NCBI RefSeq assembly: GCF_015356855.1
Contig: NZ_ARXR01000006.1
Location: forward strand, 1-64,000
Source of the DNA: Alloalcanivorax venustensis ISO4
GTDB lineage: Bacteria; Pseudomonadota; Gammaproteobacteria; Pseudomonadales; Alcanivoracaceae
DNA: 64,000 nucleotides
Direction of reading: 5' to 3'
Shown here: piece by piece, positions 27,101 through 37,398 of the stretch
How the letters are laid out: the number at the start of each line of letters is the position of its first letter
How positions within the stretch are numbered: position 1 is the first letter of the stretch
The notes under the pieces: model-generated
What the model was told of the DNA's origin: nothing
What the model saw: the letters and a program-made list of their open reading frames with translations, nothing else
Databases searched by the model: none
Program-made: the position numbers and the translations under genes

Positions 27101-27337
27101 GTCGACCTGCTGTTCACCGACGTGATCATGCCCGGCGGCCCGAACGGGCCGGAACTGGCGCGGCTCGCGCGGCAGCGTCTGCCCGAGCTGCCGGTGCTCT
27201 ACACCTCCGGCTACACTGAAAACGCCATTGTCCACCACGGCCGTCTGGATCCCGGCGTGCATTTATTGGAAAAGCCCTACCATAAGACGGATCTGGCGCA
27301 AAAGATCCGCGACGCTCTCGACGAGGTGCCAAGATGA
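24143..27337 (+). CDS. Hybrid sensor histidine kinase with GAF and PAS domains and a receiver
   Basis: 1064-residue cytoplasmic signalling protein; no membrane helices are visible. A GAF domain (about 20-160) has DRHRQWFKASVGLD and IRFYAGAPLVAPDGQALGTL. Several PAS domains follow (about 190-690), including IWDWNTSTDRLWWSEGMETL and ITYWNQAAEGIYGWRQ. The phosphoacceptor block is VAHDFNNLLTVI (His near residue 702). The ATPase region has DTGAGIPETTLKQVFDPFFT and GTGLGLSMV. A C-terminal receiver (about 943-1064) has EDDDEVRDQ, FTDVIMPGG and EKPY. ATG at 24143 follows GGAGG; longer frames upstream lack such a site. Its stop overlaps the ATG of the receiver-EAL gene by four bases, indicating a phosphorelay to that protein. 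Confidence 0.93.
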   Translation: MQDKGMSETERARLESLASYNILDSAPEHEYDDIVQRAAALCECPISTVTLVDRHRQWFKASVGLDIRETERDIALCDHTIRGTGPLIIPDTRLDHRFADNPVVTDPNGIRFYAGAPLVAPDGQALGTLCVMDHRPRHLSEAEANYLALLADQVMMHLELRRQNQRLQDAVDERNRALHKAERRAAHLEESQRIGRIGSWTFHLDSQTLKWSEQTFRIFDLSPKDLDGRFERFLQCVHNDDRRRLLDYRKDALAGHTPLDIQYRINLPQGGQRHLHERGELHKDNHGRPMYLQGTVQDITELKTFEMQLQHTQRLTGIAGRLARVGAWSVDVASGQVSMSPEILALHDLGNDTRMALEDSLSFYAPEDQPKVQSLFAACVNRGQPYDEELRVVTATGQPFWVRALGEPVFDEVGKVVRVDGAFQDISEQRNAANALREEKIRFEAAARATADAIWDWNTSTDRLWWSEGMETLFGYSAEDLERDSRSWTTRIHPDDKKRVLTDIERVIYSQQQKWEAEYRFIRKNGSVAYVSDRGYVIRDENGDALRMVGGMSDVTERRHFLTNLARQAALLDKSRDAIMVLDLDRRITYWNQAAEGIYGWRQSQALGQRIDEVLGEDPDVLKAATRELLLSGQWAGRLASHGVNGKTVISDARWSLVADDHGQPDAILAINTDITEHLALEEQLQQSQRLEAIGQLTGGVAHDFNNLLTVILGNSELLEEQLEEASPLRASAGLIRGAAERAAELTRRLLAFARRQPLAPQIVDVNELIHGLAPLLRPSLHEHLEIDIVPCPTPWPAFIDPGQLESAILNLCLNARDAMDGGGCIVLETANVSLDQDYANRHSEVVAGDYVQVVVSDTGAGIPETTLKQVFDPFFTTKPKGKGTGLGLSMVYGFVKQSRGHIKIYSEPGEGTTVKLYLPRADRERQEPLPPACPVRFTNRQETVLVVEDDDEVRDQAARQLRELGYRVISAANGDDALERLSEQEVDLLFTDVIMPGGPNGPELARLARQRLPELPVLYTSGYTENAIVHHGRLDPGVHLLEKPYHKTDLAQKIRDALDEVPR

Positions 27338-28557
27338 CGCCATCACAACAATCAGAAACGATACCTCGGCTCCTGGTTCTTGATGACGACCCTGACATCG
27401 GTCAGACGGTTTGCAGCATGGTCTCGAGCCTGGGTTACCAATGCCAGGTCACCACCCTGCCGGACACTTTCTTCGAGATACTCGACACCTGGCAGCCCAC
27501 CCACATTCTGCTCGACCTGGTGATGCCAGCGATGGACGGCGTGGAAGTAATCCGCCATCTCGCCGAGCGTCACTGCGACGCAGGCCTGATTATCTCCAGC
27601 GGGCTGGGCAGCCGGGTCATCGATGCGGCCGGCAGGGCCGCCAGCCAGCACCGGTTGCACATGACCGGTGTGCTCCCCAAACCCTTTTCGATCCGCGATC
27701 TGCGTGCTCTGCTGGGCCAGCAACCGCCGCCAAGCCGCCAGCCGCGCCAGGCTCCGGTGAGCCCCGAGCAGGACATCACCCCGGCAATGCTCGCCGACGC
27801 CATCGATAATGACCAGATCCGCCTGATGTATCAGCCCAAGGTCAGTTGTGCCGAGGGCAATCCTGTTGTCGGGTTCGAAGCGCTGGCCCGCTGGCGGCAC
27901 CCCCAGTGGGGACCCATCGCCCCGGACCGCTTTATTCGCCTCGCCGAACGCGAAGGGTTGATAGAGCCCCTTACCCGCAAGGTAGTCGTCCAGGCCTGTG
28001 CCGCTATGGCGGCCCTGTTACGAAGTGGCGGAGCGAAGGCCGAGCACTGGACCATGGCGGTGAATCTGTCCGCCTCCTGCCTGACCCGGTTCGATATGGC
28101 GGACAAGCTGGTGGTCCTGTGCCGACGGTACGGTCTGGAGCCGCGCCATTTAACGCTGGAGCTCACCGAGACGGCGGCCATGGAAGACGGCGTGCTGGCG
28201 CTGGACCTGCTCACCCGGCTGCGCATGAAAGGCTTTCAGCTGGCGATCGACGATTTCGGCGTGGGGTATTCCTCCATGGTGCAGCTGGCCAAACTGCCGT
28301 TCTCCGAGTTGAAGCTGGATAAAGCCTTCGTCATCGCGGCGGACCATTCCCGGGAAGCACGCACCATTATCAAATCGGCGGTGGATTTGGGGCACCAACT
28401 GGATCTGAAGGTGATCGCCGAAGGGGTGGAAACCGACGCGGCTCTGGCGTTCCTCCGCGAAACCGGGTGCGATTTCATGCAGGGGTACTATATTGCGCGG
28501 CCGATGGAGGGAGAAGATATTGGGGGGTGGTTGGAGGACCGCGAAGGGCGCTGCTGA
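27334..28557 (+). CDS. Response regulator with EAL phosphodiesterase domain
   Basis: 407-residue protein that probably degrades cyclic di-GMP in response to phosphorylation. The receiver (about 10-125) has LDDDPDIGQ, the phosphoacceptor in LLDLVMPAMDG, ISSG and PKPF. The EAL domain (about 150-400) keeps all residues expected for catalysis: FEALARW, AVNLSAS, LELTETAAMED, AIDDFGVGYSS, LKLDKAF, AEGVET and QGYYIARPM. There is no GGDEF domain. Domain order matches the RocR/PvrR type. It overlaps the hybrid kinase gene by four bases, so the kinase is the likely phosphate source. Confidence 0.93.
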   Translation: MTPSQQSETIPRLLVLDDDPDIGQTVCSMVSSLGYQCQVTTLPDTFFEILDTWQPTHILLDLVMPAMDGVEVIRHLAERHCDAGLIISSGLGSRVIDAAGRAASQHRLHMTGVLPKPFSIRDLRALLGQQPPPSRQPRQAPVSPEQDITPAMLADAIDNDQIRLMYQPKVSCAEGNPVVGFEALARWRHPQWGPIAPDRFIRLAEREGLIEPLTRKVVVQACAAMAALLRSGGAKAEHWTMAVNLSASCLTRFDMADKLVVLCRRYGLEPRHLTLELTETAAMEDGVLALDLLTRLRMKGFQLAIDDFGVGYSSMVQLAKLPFSELKLDKAFVIAADHSREARTIIKSAVDLGHQLDLKVIAEGVETDAALAFLRETGCDFMQGYYIARPMEGEDIGGWLEDREGRC

Positions 28558-28580
28558 GAGGCCTGGGCGCGCTGGGGCGC

Positions 28581-28764
28581 GCCGAGAGGGAGGGATTGGC
28601 TCGCTGCGCTCGGGGCTGCGCCCCGTTGCCGCCGGGCGGCAACGCCCCTCACGGCGCGTTGCGCCGTTCGGTCGAACGGAGGGTTCGAATCATCAACTCC
28701 CTCTCCGCCATACACAAAAAAGCCCGGCGTTGGCCGGGCTTTTTTGTGTATGGCGGAGAGGGAG
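28581..28764. repeat. tRNA-Ser 3'-end fragments and a 32-nt perfect inverted repeat
   Basis: Arms 28697-28728 and 28733-28764 are perfect reverse complements around a 4-base centre. The right arm includes the 3' end of the tRNA-Ser gene. Left of it, GGTTCGAATC (28682-28691) copies the T-loop, so 28680-28710 looks like a second, plus-oriented tRNA-Ser 3' end with a small insertion. A third partial copy, matching 16 of 17 bases of the tRNA end, lies at 28581-28597. GC-rich hairpins fill 28611-28650. No gene is seen between 28558 and 28750. Confidence 0.75.
28716..28745. terminator. Bidirectional terminator between the EAL gene and tRNA-Ser
   Basis: AAAAAAGCCCGGC-GTTG-GCCGGGCTTTTTT gives a 7-bp GC stem plus A/T tracts on both strands. 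It can terminate the rightward kinase/EAL unit and the leftward csrA/tRNA-Ser unit. Confidence 0.85.
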
Positions 28765-28841
28765 GGATTCGAACCCTCGATACGCGCAATGCGTATGGTT
28801 CCTTAGCAGGGAACTGGTTTCAGCCACTCACCCACCTCTCC
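28751..28841 (-). tRNA. tRNA-Ser (anticodon GCT)
   Basis: On the minus strand the acceptor arms GGAGAGG and CCTCTCC pair, with discriminator G and an encoded CCA (28751-28753). The anticodon stem-loop CAGTTCCCTGCTAAGGAAC presents GCT, reading AGC/AGU codons. A long variable arm (TACGCATTGCGCGTA) and the T-arm GAGGGTTCGAATCCCTC confirm a class II serine tRNA. It follows csrA with an 80-bp gap, the same order as in related gammaproteobacteria. Confidence 0.97.
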
Positions 28842-28920
28842 GGAACTCGGATTTTTCGATCGTTGGATAACGATTTAGCCGCGCATGATACCAGCTTGCG
28901 CGAAAAATACAGCCCAAAAA

Positions 28921-29112
28921 TCAGGCATTCTCGCCGGTGTCGCTGCTTTTTTCGTGTTGAATCCGCTGGTAGATCTCTTCGCGGTGCACCGCGACTTCCT
29001 TCGGGGCGTTAACACCGATGCGGACCTGGTTGCCTTTGACGCCAAGCACGGTGACGGTGACATCGTCGCCGACCATCAACGTCTCGCCGACGCGACGCGT
29101 AAGTATCAGCAT
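28921..29112 (-). CDS. csrA: Carbon storage regulator CsrA/RsmA
   Basis: 63-residue RNA-binding dimer that represses or stabilises mRNAs by binding GGA motifs in hairpin loops. It begins [20 protein letters not shown] and contains [28 protein letters not shown] split across its five strands and helix; the RNA-contacting Arg44 equivalent in VAVHREEI is present. The SD AGGAGGGA is itself made of GGA motifs. The leader of about 160 bases has eight GGA motifs (see regulatory entry). The antagonistic RNA appears to be encoded at the right end of this window. Confidence 0.98.
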   Translation of the reverse strand: MLILTRRVGETLMVGDDVTVTVLGVKGNQVRIGVNAPKEVAVHREEIYQRIQHEKSSDTGENA

Positions 29113-29275
29113 GGAAAATCCCTCCTGGGTCCATCAGATTGTTCAGTGAGCGCGTTCCCGCACACCAGGTGTGAGAGGACCCGTCATCCTTGTGTTCCAT
29201 CATGCGGACGGCCCGGCTCCCTGGTGAGCGAGGCCGCATTATGCCGCATCAGATTAGGAAAGTCTCCCTAGAGAC
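29113..29275 (-). promoter_or_regulatory. csrA leader with eight GGA motifs, probable autoregulatory region
   Basis: Read on the minus strand, GGA triplets end at plus positions 29265, 29218, 29196, 29187, 29156, 29130, 29123 and 29119. The last two are in the ribosome site. The segment ACACAAGGATGA (29184-29195) matches 10 of 12 positions of the CsrA consensus RUACARGGAUGU. A small hairpin with arms AGTCTC/GAGACT places GG in its loop near 29265. Binding is inferred from motifs only. Confidence 0.55.
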
Positions 29276-29321
29276 TAGCCACGCCCGCCCCGTGAATGCA
29301 ATCACCGGGCGGGCCCCGGCA

Positions 29322-30548
29322 TCACGCCGCCGGCTGGTCCAGCTCGAAGGCCTGATGCAACGCACGCACCGCCAATTCGAGGTATTTCTCGGCCACCACC
29401 ACGGAGACTTTAATCTCGGAGGTGGAGATCATGGTGATGTTCACGCCCTCGGCGGCCAGCGTCTGGAACATCTTGCTGGCGACACCGGCGTGGGAGCGCA
29501 TGCCAACACCCACCAGGGAGATTTTGGCGATCTTGTCGTCACCGATGATTTCCGGGTTGCCCAGTTCCTCGGCGGCCTGCTTGAGGGCCTCCTTGGCTTT
29601 GGCGAAATCGTTGCGGTGCACGGTGAACGTGAAGTCGGTGGCGCCGTCGGCGCCCACGTTCTGCACGATCATGTCCACTTCAATGTTGGCGTCGCTGACC
29701 GGCCCGAGAATCTTGAAGGCAATGCCCGGAGTGTCCGGCGCGCCGCGTACGGTGATCTTTGCTTCGTCACGGGTAAAAGCGATGCCAGAGATAACCGGCT
29801 TTTCCATATCCACCTCGTCGTCGACGGTAATGAGGGTGCCCGGGCCCTCTTGAAAACTGGACAGTACGCGCAGCGGCACGTTGTATTTGCCGGCGAATTC
29901 CACCGAACGAATCTGCAACACCTTGGAACCCAGGCTGGCCATTTCCAGCATTTCCTCGAAGGTGATGCTGTCCAGACGGCGGGCGGTGTCCACGACCCGC
30001 GGGTCGGTGGTGTAAACCCCGTCCACATCGGTGTAGATCTGGCACTCGTCGGCTTTGAGCGCCGCCGCCAGGGCCACCGCGGTGGTGTCCGAGCCGCCCC
30101 GCCCCAGGGTGGTGATGTTGCCGTCCTGGTCGATGCCCTGGAAGCCGGCCACCACGCACACCCGGCCGGCGTCGAGATCGGCGCGCATCTTGCGGTCGTC
30201 GATCTCTTCAATGCGGGCCTTGGAGTGGGTGTTGTCGGTGCGGATGGCGACCTGGCCGCCGGTGTAGGAACGGGCGCCCACGTTGAGCTTCTGCAGCGCC
30301 ATGGACAGCAGCGCGATGGTGACCTGCTCGCCGGTGGAGACCAGCACGTCCATCTCCCGCGCCGGCGGGTTGTCGTGCACGCCGTTGGCCAATTCGATCA
30401 GGCGGTTGGTTTCACCGCTCATGGCGGAGACCACCACGACCACCTGATCACCACGTTCCCGGAAGCGCGCCACCCGTTCGGCGACGGCCTGAATGCGTTC
30501 GACGGTGCCTACCGAGGTGCCGCCGTATTTCTGGACAATTAGAGCCAT
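29322..30548 (-). CDS. lysC: Aspartate kinase
   Basis: Commits aspartate to lysine, threonine and methionine synthesis by phosphorylating it. The 408-residue protein opens with [14 protein letters not shown], the nucleotide-binding signature, and contains [32 protein letters not shown] and [17 protein letters not shown]. Two ACT domains occupy about 265-405 ([39 protein letters not shown]), implying feedback control, probably by lysine and threonine. The ATG at 30546-30548 gives the standard N-terminus. A lysine riboswitch is unlikely: only 71 bp separate it from alaS. Confidence 0.97.
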   Translation of the reverse strand: MALIVQKYGGTSVGTVERIQAVAERVARFRERGDQVVVVVSAMSGETNRLIELANGVHDNPPAREMDVLVSTGEQVTIALLSMALQKLNVGARSYTGGQVAIRTDNTHSKARIEEIDDRKMRADLDAGRVCVVAGFQGIDQDGNITTLGRGGSDTTAVALAAALKADECQIYTDVDGVYTTDPRVVDTARRLDSITFEEMLEMASLGSKVLQIRSVEFAGKYNVPLRVLSSFQEGPGTLITVDDEVDMEKPVISGIAFTRDEAKITVRGAPDTPGIAFKILGPVSDANIEVDMIVQNVGADGATDFTFTVHRNDFAKAKEALKQAAEELGNPEIIGDDKIAKISLVGVGMRSHAGVASKMFQTLAAEGVNITMISTSEIKVSVVVAEKYLELAVRALHQAFELDQPAA

Positions 30549-30619
30549 AGTGACTTGGTTTCTGCCAAAAGAGGCGCGCAAGCATAGCATTTGCGCCCCT
30601 GATTTTCATGTGAGGGTGG

Positions 30620-33229
<2,610 letters not shown>

Positions 33230-33313
33230 ACGCAAGCAACTACTTTAGACAGGGAAATGGGGAGCAAAGTATAGCGTTGTCAAAGGGCGGTTGCGATGGG
33301 GAAGGCGCGCCAC

Positions 33314-34078
33314 TTACTTGAGCGCCGCCGCCGCGCAGACCGTTACCACCATCACCAGCAGGATCCATTTCAGCACCCGCTGGGAGACCTTGTGGGCGAA
33401 GCCCACGCCCAGCCGCACGCCCAACAGGGTGCCGGCGGCGACCAGCAGGCCCGGCGCCCAGGCCACCTGATCCCGCCACACGAAAATACCCAGGGCGAGA
33501 ATAGTGAAGCCGGCGGTGATCGCCAGCTTCAGGCCGTTGGTGCGCACCAGGTCGTAGCGGAGCTGGCCCGCCAGCACCGCAATCAAGAGAAAACCCACCC
33601 CGGCCTGGGCAAAACCGCCGTAGGCCCCGGTCACGAACAGCCCGGCCCAGGCCGCCGGCGTGCTGGCCAGGGCCCGGGGCGCCTCGTCCGGGCCGGCCAC
33701 CAGCGTGGACGGCTTGAGCACCATCACCACCGCCATCACCACCAGGGTCGTGAGCAACACAGGTTCAAGAATGGTGGTCGGCAGGAAGGACGCGGCCAGG
33801 GTTCCCAGCAAGGCGCCGGCCAGGGTCGGCACCATGATGCCCGGCAAAGCCGCCACCGGCATGGAGCCATGACGATGGAACTGGCGGGCGCCCTCCAGGC
33901 ACTGGATCAAGACGCCCACGCGCATGGTGCCGTTGGCCAGGGCCGGCCCCATGCCGGTGAGCATCAGAAGCGGCAGAATCAACAGGCCGCCGCCTCCGGC
34001 CAGGGTGTTGATGAAGCCGGCGATCACGCCGGAGCCCAGCAAGGCCGCCACCAACCAAGGGTCGCCCAGGTACTCCAC
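33314..34078 (-). CDS. TauE/SafE family (TSUP) membrane transporter
   Basis: 254-residue inner membrane protein with about eight hydrophobic helices and the TauE/SafE repeats FINTLAGGGGLLILPLLML and AYGGFAQAGVGFLLIAVLAG. Members are proposed to export or import sulfite, sulfonates or related organic anions; the substrate here is unknown. The start is a GTG at 34076-34078. It stands between recX (ends 34159) and alaS, a place where many relatives have no gene. Confidence 0.9.
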   Translation of the reverse strand: MEYLGDPWLVAALLGSGVIAGFINTLAGGGGLLILPLLMLTGMGPALANGTMRVGVLIQCLEGARQFHRHGSMPVAALPGIMVPTLAGALLGTLAASFLPTTILEPVLLTTLVVMAVVMVLKPSTLVAGPDEAPRALASTPAAWAGLFVTGAYGGFAQAGVGFLLIAVLAGQLRYDLVRTNGLKLAITAGFTILALGIFVWRDQVAWAPGLLVAAGTLLGVRLGVGFAHKVSQRVLKWILLVMVVTVCAAAALK

Positions 34079-34158
34079 GTCGATTCCCCGCTACCAGTCA
34101 GAAAGGGAAAGCATTATGACCTGCCCGGCGGGGGAATAAAGTCGCGGCAGGGATTAAA

Positions 34159-34659
34159 TCAGTCGAGGTCCTCTTCCCCGGCCAGGTCCAGGGCGTTAAA
34201 GCTTTGCTCCGCGTCGAAACCCCGGGATTGCAGAAAGCGCAGTTGGCGGGCTTTTTCCTTGCGGTCCGCCGGCGGCTGACGAAAACGCCGGGCATGGGTC
34301 TCCCGGGCCAGGGCGAACCAGTCACAATCGGCCTGTTCCAGCGCCTCTTTCACCAGCGCCTCGGGGAGGCCCCGTTGCTGAAGCTCGGAGCGGATTCGCA
34401 ACGGTCCCTGCCCGCGCTCGATCCGCGAACGCACAAAAAAACCGGCGAAGCGCCGGTCATTCAGAAAATCGTGTTCCTGGCACCAGTCCAGCGCCGCGTC
34501 CAGCTCTTCGCCGTCACCGAACTTGCGCGCCATCTTGACGCGCAACTCGGCACGGCCGTGATCCCGGCGCGCCAGCATTTTCACCGCGTACTGACGTAAC
34601 TCAGCAGGGTCGGCGGGGCCGTCTTCAGGGCCCCGCTGTCGCCGGCGCCGTTCAGTCAT
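34159..34659 (-). CDS. recX: Regulatory protein RecX
   Basis: 166-residue modulator that binds RecA filaments and limits strand exchange. It has the three-helix RecX repeats: [40 protein letters not shown], then [20 protein letters not shown] and [20 protein letters not shown]. The ATG at 34657-34659 overlaps the recA stop by eight bases, so recX is translationally coupled to recA. The C-terminus is acidic (GEEDLD). Confidence 0.95.
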   Translation of the reverse strand: MTERRRRQRGPEDGPADPAELRQYAVKMLARRDHGRAELRVKMARKFGDGEELDAALDWCQEHDFLNDRRFAGFFVRSRIERGQGPLRIRSELQQRGLPEALVKEALEQADCDWFALARETHARRFRQPPADRKEKARQLRFLQSRGFDAEQSFNALDLAGEEDLD

Positions 34660-35704
34660 CCTTGCCGTCTTGCGCCTCGTCACCCTCGGCTACGGACGCT
34701 TCCTCACTGGCGGGGGTTACCACATTCAGCAGACGGGCACGGATTTCCTTCTCAATGGCCTGGGCCACGTCCGGGTGCTCGGTCAGGTAGTCGCAGGCGT
34801 TCTGCTTGCCCTGGCCGATCTTGTCGCCCTGGTAGGCGTACCAGGCGCCGGACTTGTCCACCAGGCCCTGCTGAACGCCCAGGTCCAGCACTTCACCAAG
34901 CTGGTTGATGCCCTGGCCATAGAGGATCTGGAATTCCGCCTGCTTGAACGGTGGCGCCACCTTGTTCTTAACCACCTTCACCCGGGTTTCGTTACCGGTG
35001 ACTTCGTCGCCCTGCTTCACCGCGCCGATACGACGGATGTCCAGGCGCACGGAGGAATAGAACTTGAGAGCGTTGCCGCCGGTGGTGGTTTCCGGGTTGC
35101 CGAACATCACACCGATCTTCATGCGGATCTGGTTAACGAACATCACCAGGCAGTTGGCGTTCTTCACGTTGCCGGTGATCTTGCGCAGCGCCTGACTCAT
35201 CAGGCGGGCCTGCAGGCCGACGTGGGCGTCGCCCATCTCGCCTTCGATTTCCGCCTTCGGCACCAGGGCCGCCACGGAATCCACGATCACCACGTTAACG
35301 GCGCCGGAACGCACCAGCATGTCGGTGATTTCCAGCGCCTGCTCGCCGGTATCCGGCTGGGACACCAGCAGATCGTCCACGTTAACGCCGAGTTTTTCGG
35401 CGTAGTCCGGGTCCAGGGCGTGCTCCGCGTCCACGAACGCGCAGGTGGCGCCCTGCTTCTGCGCCTGGGCGATCACGCTCAGGGTCAGGGTGGTCTTACC
35501 GGAGGACTCCGGGCCGTAGATTTCGACAATCCGCCCTTTCGGCAGGCCACCGATGCCCAGGGCGATGTCCAGGCCCAGGGAGCCGGTGGAAATGGCGGGA
35601 ATGCGCTCGCGCTTCTGGTCGCCCATGCGCATCACCGAACCTTTACCGAACTGGCGCTCGATCTGGGACAGCGCCGCCGACAGTGCTTTACTCTTGTCGC
35701 TCAT
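34652..35704 (-). CDS. recA: Recombinase RecA
   Basis: 350-residue recombinase that forms filaments on single-stranded DNA, promotes homologous pairing and triggers LexA self-cleavage. It has the Walker [11 protein letters not shown], the signature [14 protein letters not shown], the L2 loop [14 protein letters not shown] and a typical acidic C-terminal tail ending [11 protein letters not shown]. The ATG at 35702-35704 follows GAGAGGGG. A LexA-type site and promoter lie upstream. It overlaps recX. Confidence 0.99.
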   Translation of the reverse strand: MSDKSKALSAALSQIERQFGKGSVMRMGDQKRERIPAISTGSLGLDIALGIGGLPKGRIVEIYGPESSGKTTLTLSVIAQAQKQGATCAFVDAEHALDPDYAEKLGVNVDDLLVSQPDTGEQALEITDMLVRSGAVNVVIVDSVAALVPKAEIEGEMGDAHVGLQARLMSQALRKITGNVKNANCLVMFVNQIRMKIGVMFGNPETTTGGNALKFYSSVRLDIRRIGAVKQGDEVTGNETRVKVVKNKVAPPFKQAEFQILYGQGINQLGEVLDLGVQQGLVDKSGAWYAYQGDKIGQGKQNACDYLTEHPDVAQAIEKEIRARLLNVVTPASEEASVAEGDEAQDGKDD

Positions 35705-35761
35705 TTGTGAACCCCTCTCCGATTCCATCCATTGGCACAGAAACTGACCCGATGGCCAGCA

Positions 35762-35807
35762 CTGTCTTTCTGGACAGCATTATGGGCAGTGTTTGTGCAG
35801 GGTGCAA
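35762..35807 (-). promoter_or_regulatory. recA promoter with overlapping LexA box
   Basis: On the minus strand -35 TTGCAC (35802-35807) and -10 CATAAT (35779-35784) have a 17-bp spacer. Directly downstream, CTGTCCAGAAAGACAG (35762-35777) has the CTG-N10-CAG form of a LexA site and would cover the transcript start. The leader to the recA ATG is about 65 bases. Confidence 0.75.
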
Positions 35808-35874
35808 CCCCCACTGCGGGCGTGACGATGGTCGCCATGATACACGTCCCCGCGAAGGAACAAATCCGCGCGCC

Positions 35875-36354
35875 TCACAGGCGCTCGATCAGCCCCTCCA
35901 GGGCCGCCAGCATGCTGCGGTTACGCACCTCGTCGCGGTCGCCGGGGAACAGGAAGTGTTGCGCCTCGGCGATGTCCTCGCCCAGGCCCCAGCCGATCCA
36001 CACCGTGCCCACCGGCTTCTCCGCTGAGCCGCCGTCCGGGCCGGCCACGCCGCTTACCGAAATACTGACGTCGCCGTTGGAGTGCGCCAAGGCGCCCCGC
36101 GCCATCGCCAGCACCACCTCTTCGCTGACCGCGCCGCGGGTTTCCAGAAGGGAGCGCGGCACGCCCAGCATTTCCTCCTTGGACAGATTGGAATAGGTCA
36201 CGAAGCCGCGCTCGAACCAGCTCGAGGCCCCCGGCTCGTCGGTCAGCAGGCGAGCGATGCCGCCGCCGGTGCAGGACTCCGCCGTGACTACGGAAAGCCG
36301 CCGCTGTTGTAAAATCTTGCCTAACTCGCGGGCTTGATTCGCCAGTCCTTGCAT
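35875..36354 (-). CDS. pncC: CinA-type nicotinamide-nucleotide amidohydrolase (PncC)
   Basis: 159-residue stand-alone CinA C-terminal domain. It deamidates nicotinamide mononucleotide to nicotinate mononucleotide in NAD recycling. Conserved blocks are VVTAESCTGGGIARLLTD, WFERGFVTYSN and SISVSGVAGPDGGSAEKPVG. The N-terminal MoCF domain of full CinA is absent, as usual in gammaproteobacteria. ATG at 36352-36354 follows GAGG. The gene stands directly upstream of recA, the order seen in Pseudomonas. Confidence 0.94.
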   Translation of the reverse strand: MQGLANQARELGKILQQRRLSVVTAESCTGGGIARLLTDEPGASSWFERGFVTYSNLSKEEMLGVPRSLLETRGAVSEEVVLAMARGALAHSNGDVSISVSGVAGPDGGSAEKPVGTVWIGWGLGEDIAEAQHFLFPGDRDEVRNRSMLAALEGLIERL

Positions 36355-36505
36355 GCTCTTAACCTCGCCAAAGCCTGTGATTACGGCCTCCATGATGGAC
36401 GACTTCCGGTTTGCTTCCCAGCGCCCTGGGGGCTCCGCCACCTTCCAAGACCGGTGACGGCTGTGCTATTCCCGGGGGCACCGACGCTAGTGAAGGAGCA
36501 CTACC

Positions 36506-37168
36506 GTGACAACCGCGAACGGCACTACGCCAAGGGTCTCCATGGAAAGCGTCATTCACCTGGTCGACGAGGACCCGGGCGCCCGCGATCGTCTCGACCG
36601 CGTGCTGCGCCGCGCCTACCCGCCCTGCCGGGACTACCGGGACGCCGACGATCTGCTGCTGCGTCTCGTTGATGACCGGCCCGGCTGCGTTCTGGTGGCC
36701 CTGCGCACCCCGGGGATGGCGGGTCTGCGAACCCAGCAACGCCTGAGGGAAGCAGGCTCTACGCTGTCGGTGATTTTCCTGGGCGACAGTCCCCGGGTCA
36801 GCGCGGCGGTCGGGGCGATGCACGCCGGCGCCGAGGATTTCCTCGCCAGCCCTATCGATGACGACACCCTGATCGAAACGGTGCAACAGGCCATCGCCCG
36901 GGACCGCCGCCGCAAGGTCCGCCAGGCCGCCCGGCAGGCGCTGCGCGAACGTCTCGCCCGGCTGACACCCCGCGAGCGGGAAACCCTGGAGGCGGTGGTG
37001 TCGGGGTTGTCCAATAAAGGTATCGCCGAGGCACTGTCGATCTCGCCGAAAACCGTGGAACTGCACCGCGCCCATATGATGCACAAAATGGGCGCCGGCT
37101 CGGTGGCCGAAGTGGTGAAGCTGTATCTGCTCGAACGCCCTGTAGGCAACCGCCAGCGCACGGACTAG
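36506..37168 (+). CDS. LuxR-type transcription factor with degenerate receiver domain
   Basis: 220-residue protein with FixJ-type architecture. An N-terminal receiver (about 15-130) begins with IHLVDEDPGARDRL, and a C-terminal GerE/LuxR helix-turn-helix (about 150-210) has LTPRERETLEAVVSGLSNKG and ISPKTVELHRAHMMHKMG. The expected phosphoacceptor Asp is Ala65 (VALRTPGMAGL instead of LDVRMPGMSGL). The switch Thr is Gly93 and the conserved Lys is Ser115, so activity is probably not controlled by phosphorylation. GTG start follows GGAG. It begins the accessory region downstream of cinA. Confidence 0.88.
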   Translation: MTTANGTTPRVSMESVIHLVDEDPGARDRLDRVLRRAYPPCRDYRDADDLLLRLVDDRPGCVLVALRTPGMAGLRTQQRLREAGSTLSVIFLGDSPRVSAAVGAMHAGAEDFLASPIDDDTLIETVQQAIARDRRRKVRQAARQALRERLARLTPRERETLEAVVSGLSNKGIAEALSISPKTVELHRAHMMHKMGAGSVAEVVKLYLLERPVGNRQRTD

Positions 37169-37182
37169 CTGGCCTTTCACCT

Positions 37183-37323
37183 ATGGAACCGCTGCTGGCA
37201 TCTGCCGAACGGCGGTATTCGCTGTGCGAAACCAGCAACCCCAACACGGCGGACGCCGCCCAGGCCGACGCGGACTTCAACGCCAAACAGGACGGTTGTA
37301 TCAAGGTGGTCATGAGCCCCTGA
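37183..37323 (+). CDS. Possible small ORF, 46 aa
   Basis: ATG at 37183 opens 46 codons ending at TGA 37321-37323, 19 bp before a terminator. The product is soluble and acidic (NTADAAQADADFNAKQDG). No good ribosome site is visible, although it starts 14 bp after the preceding regulator and could be read by reinitiation. It may instead be 3' untranslated sequence. Confidence 0.25.
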   Translation: MEPLLASAERRYSLCETSNPNTADAAQADADFNAKQDGCIKVVMSP

Positions 37324-37341
37324 GCACCGGCGCCCAGCGAT

Positions 37342-37371
37342 AAAAAACCCCGCCGATGGCGGGGTTTTTTA
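37342..37371. terminator. Bidirectional terminator
   Basis: AAAAAACCCCGCC-GAT-GGCGGGGTTTTTT forms a 7-bp GC stem with A and T tracts, usable from both sides. It lies between the rightward regulator and the leftward SYLF gene. Confidence 0.88.
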
Positions 37372-37398
37372 TGGGCCTCTGATGGTTGCCGGTTGCGA

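Noticed and set aside
28467-29012. Long plus-strand frame across the tRNA-Ser gene containing GGEGGIRTLDTRNAYG
   Set aside because: This peptide is the well-known translation of the antisense strand of tRNA-Ser and not a protein gene.
29278-29316. GC-rich hairpin after lysC (GCCCGCCC/GGGCGGGC) as a Rho-independent terminator
   Set aside because: No T tract follows on the minus strand; at most it slows transcription or protects the 3' end.
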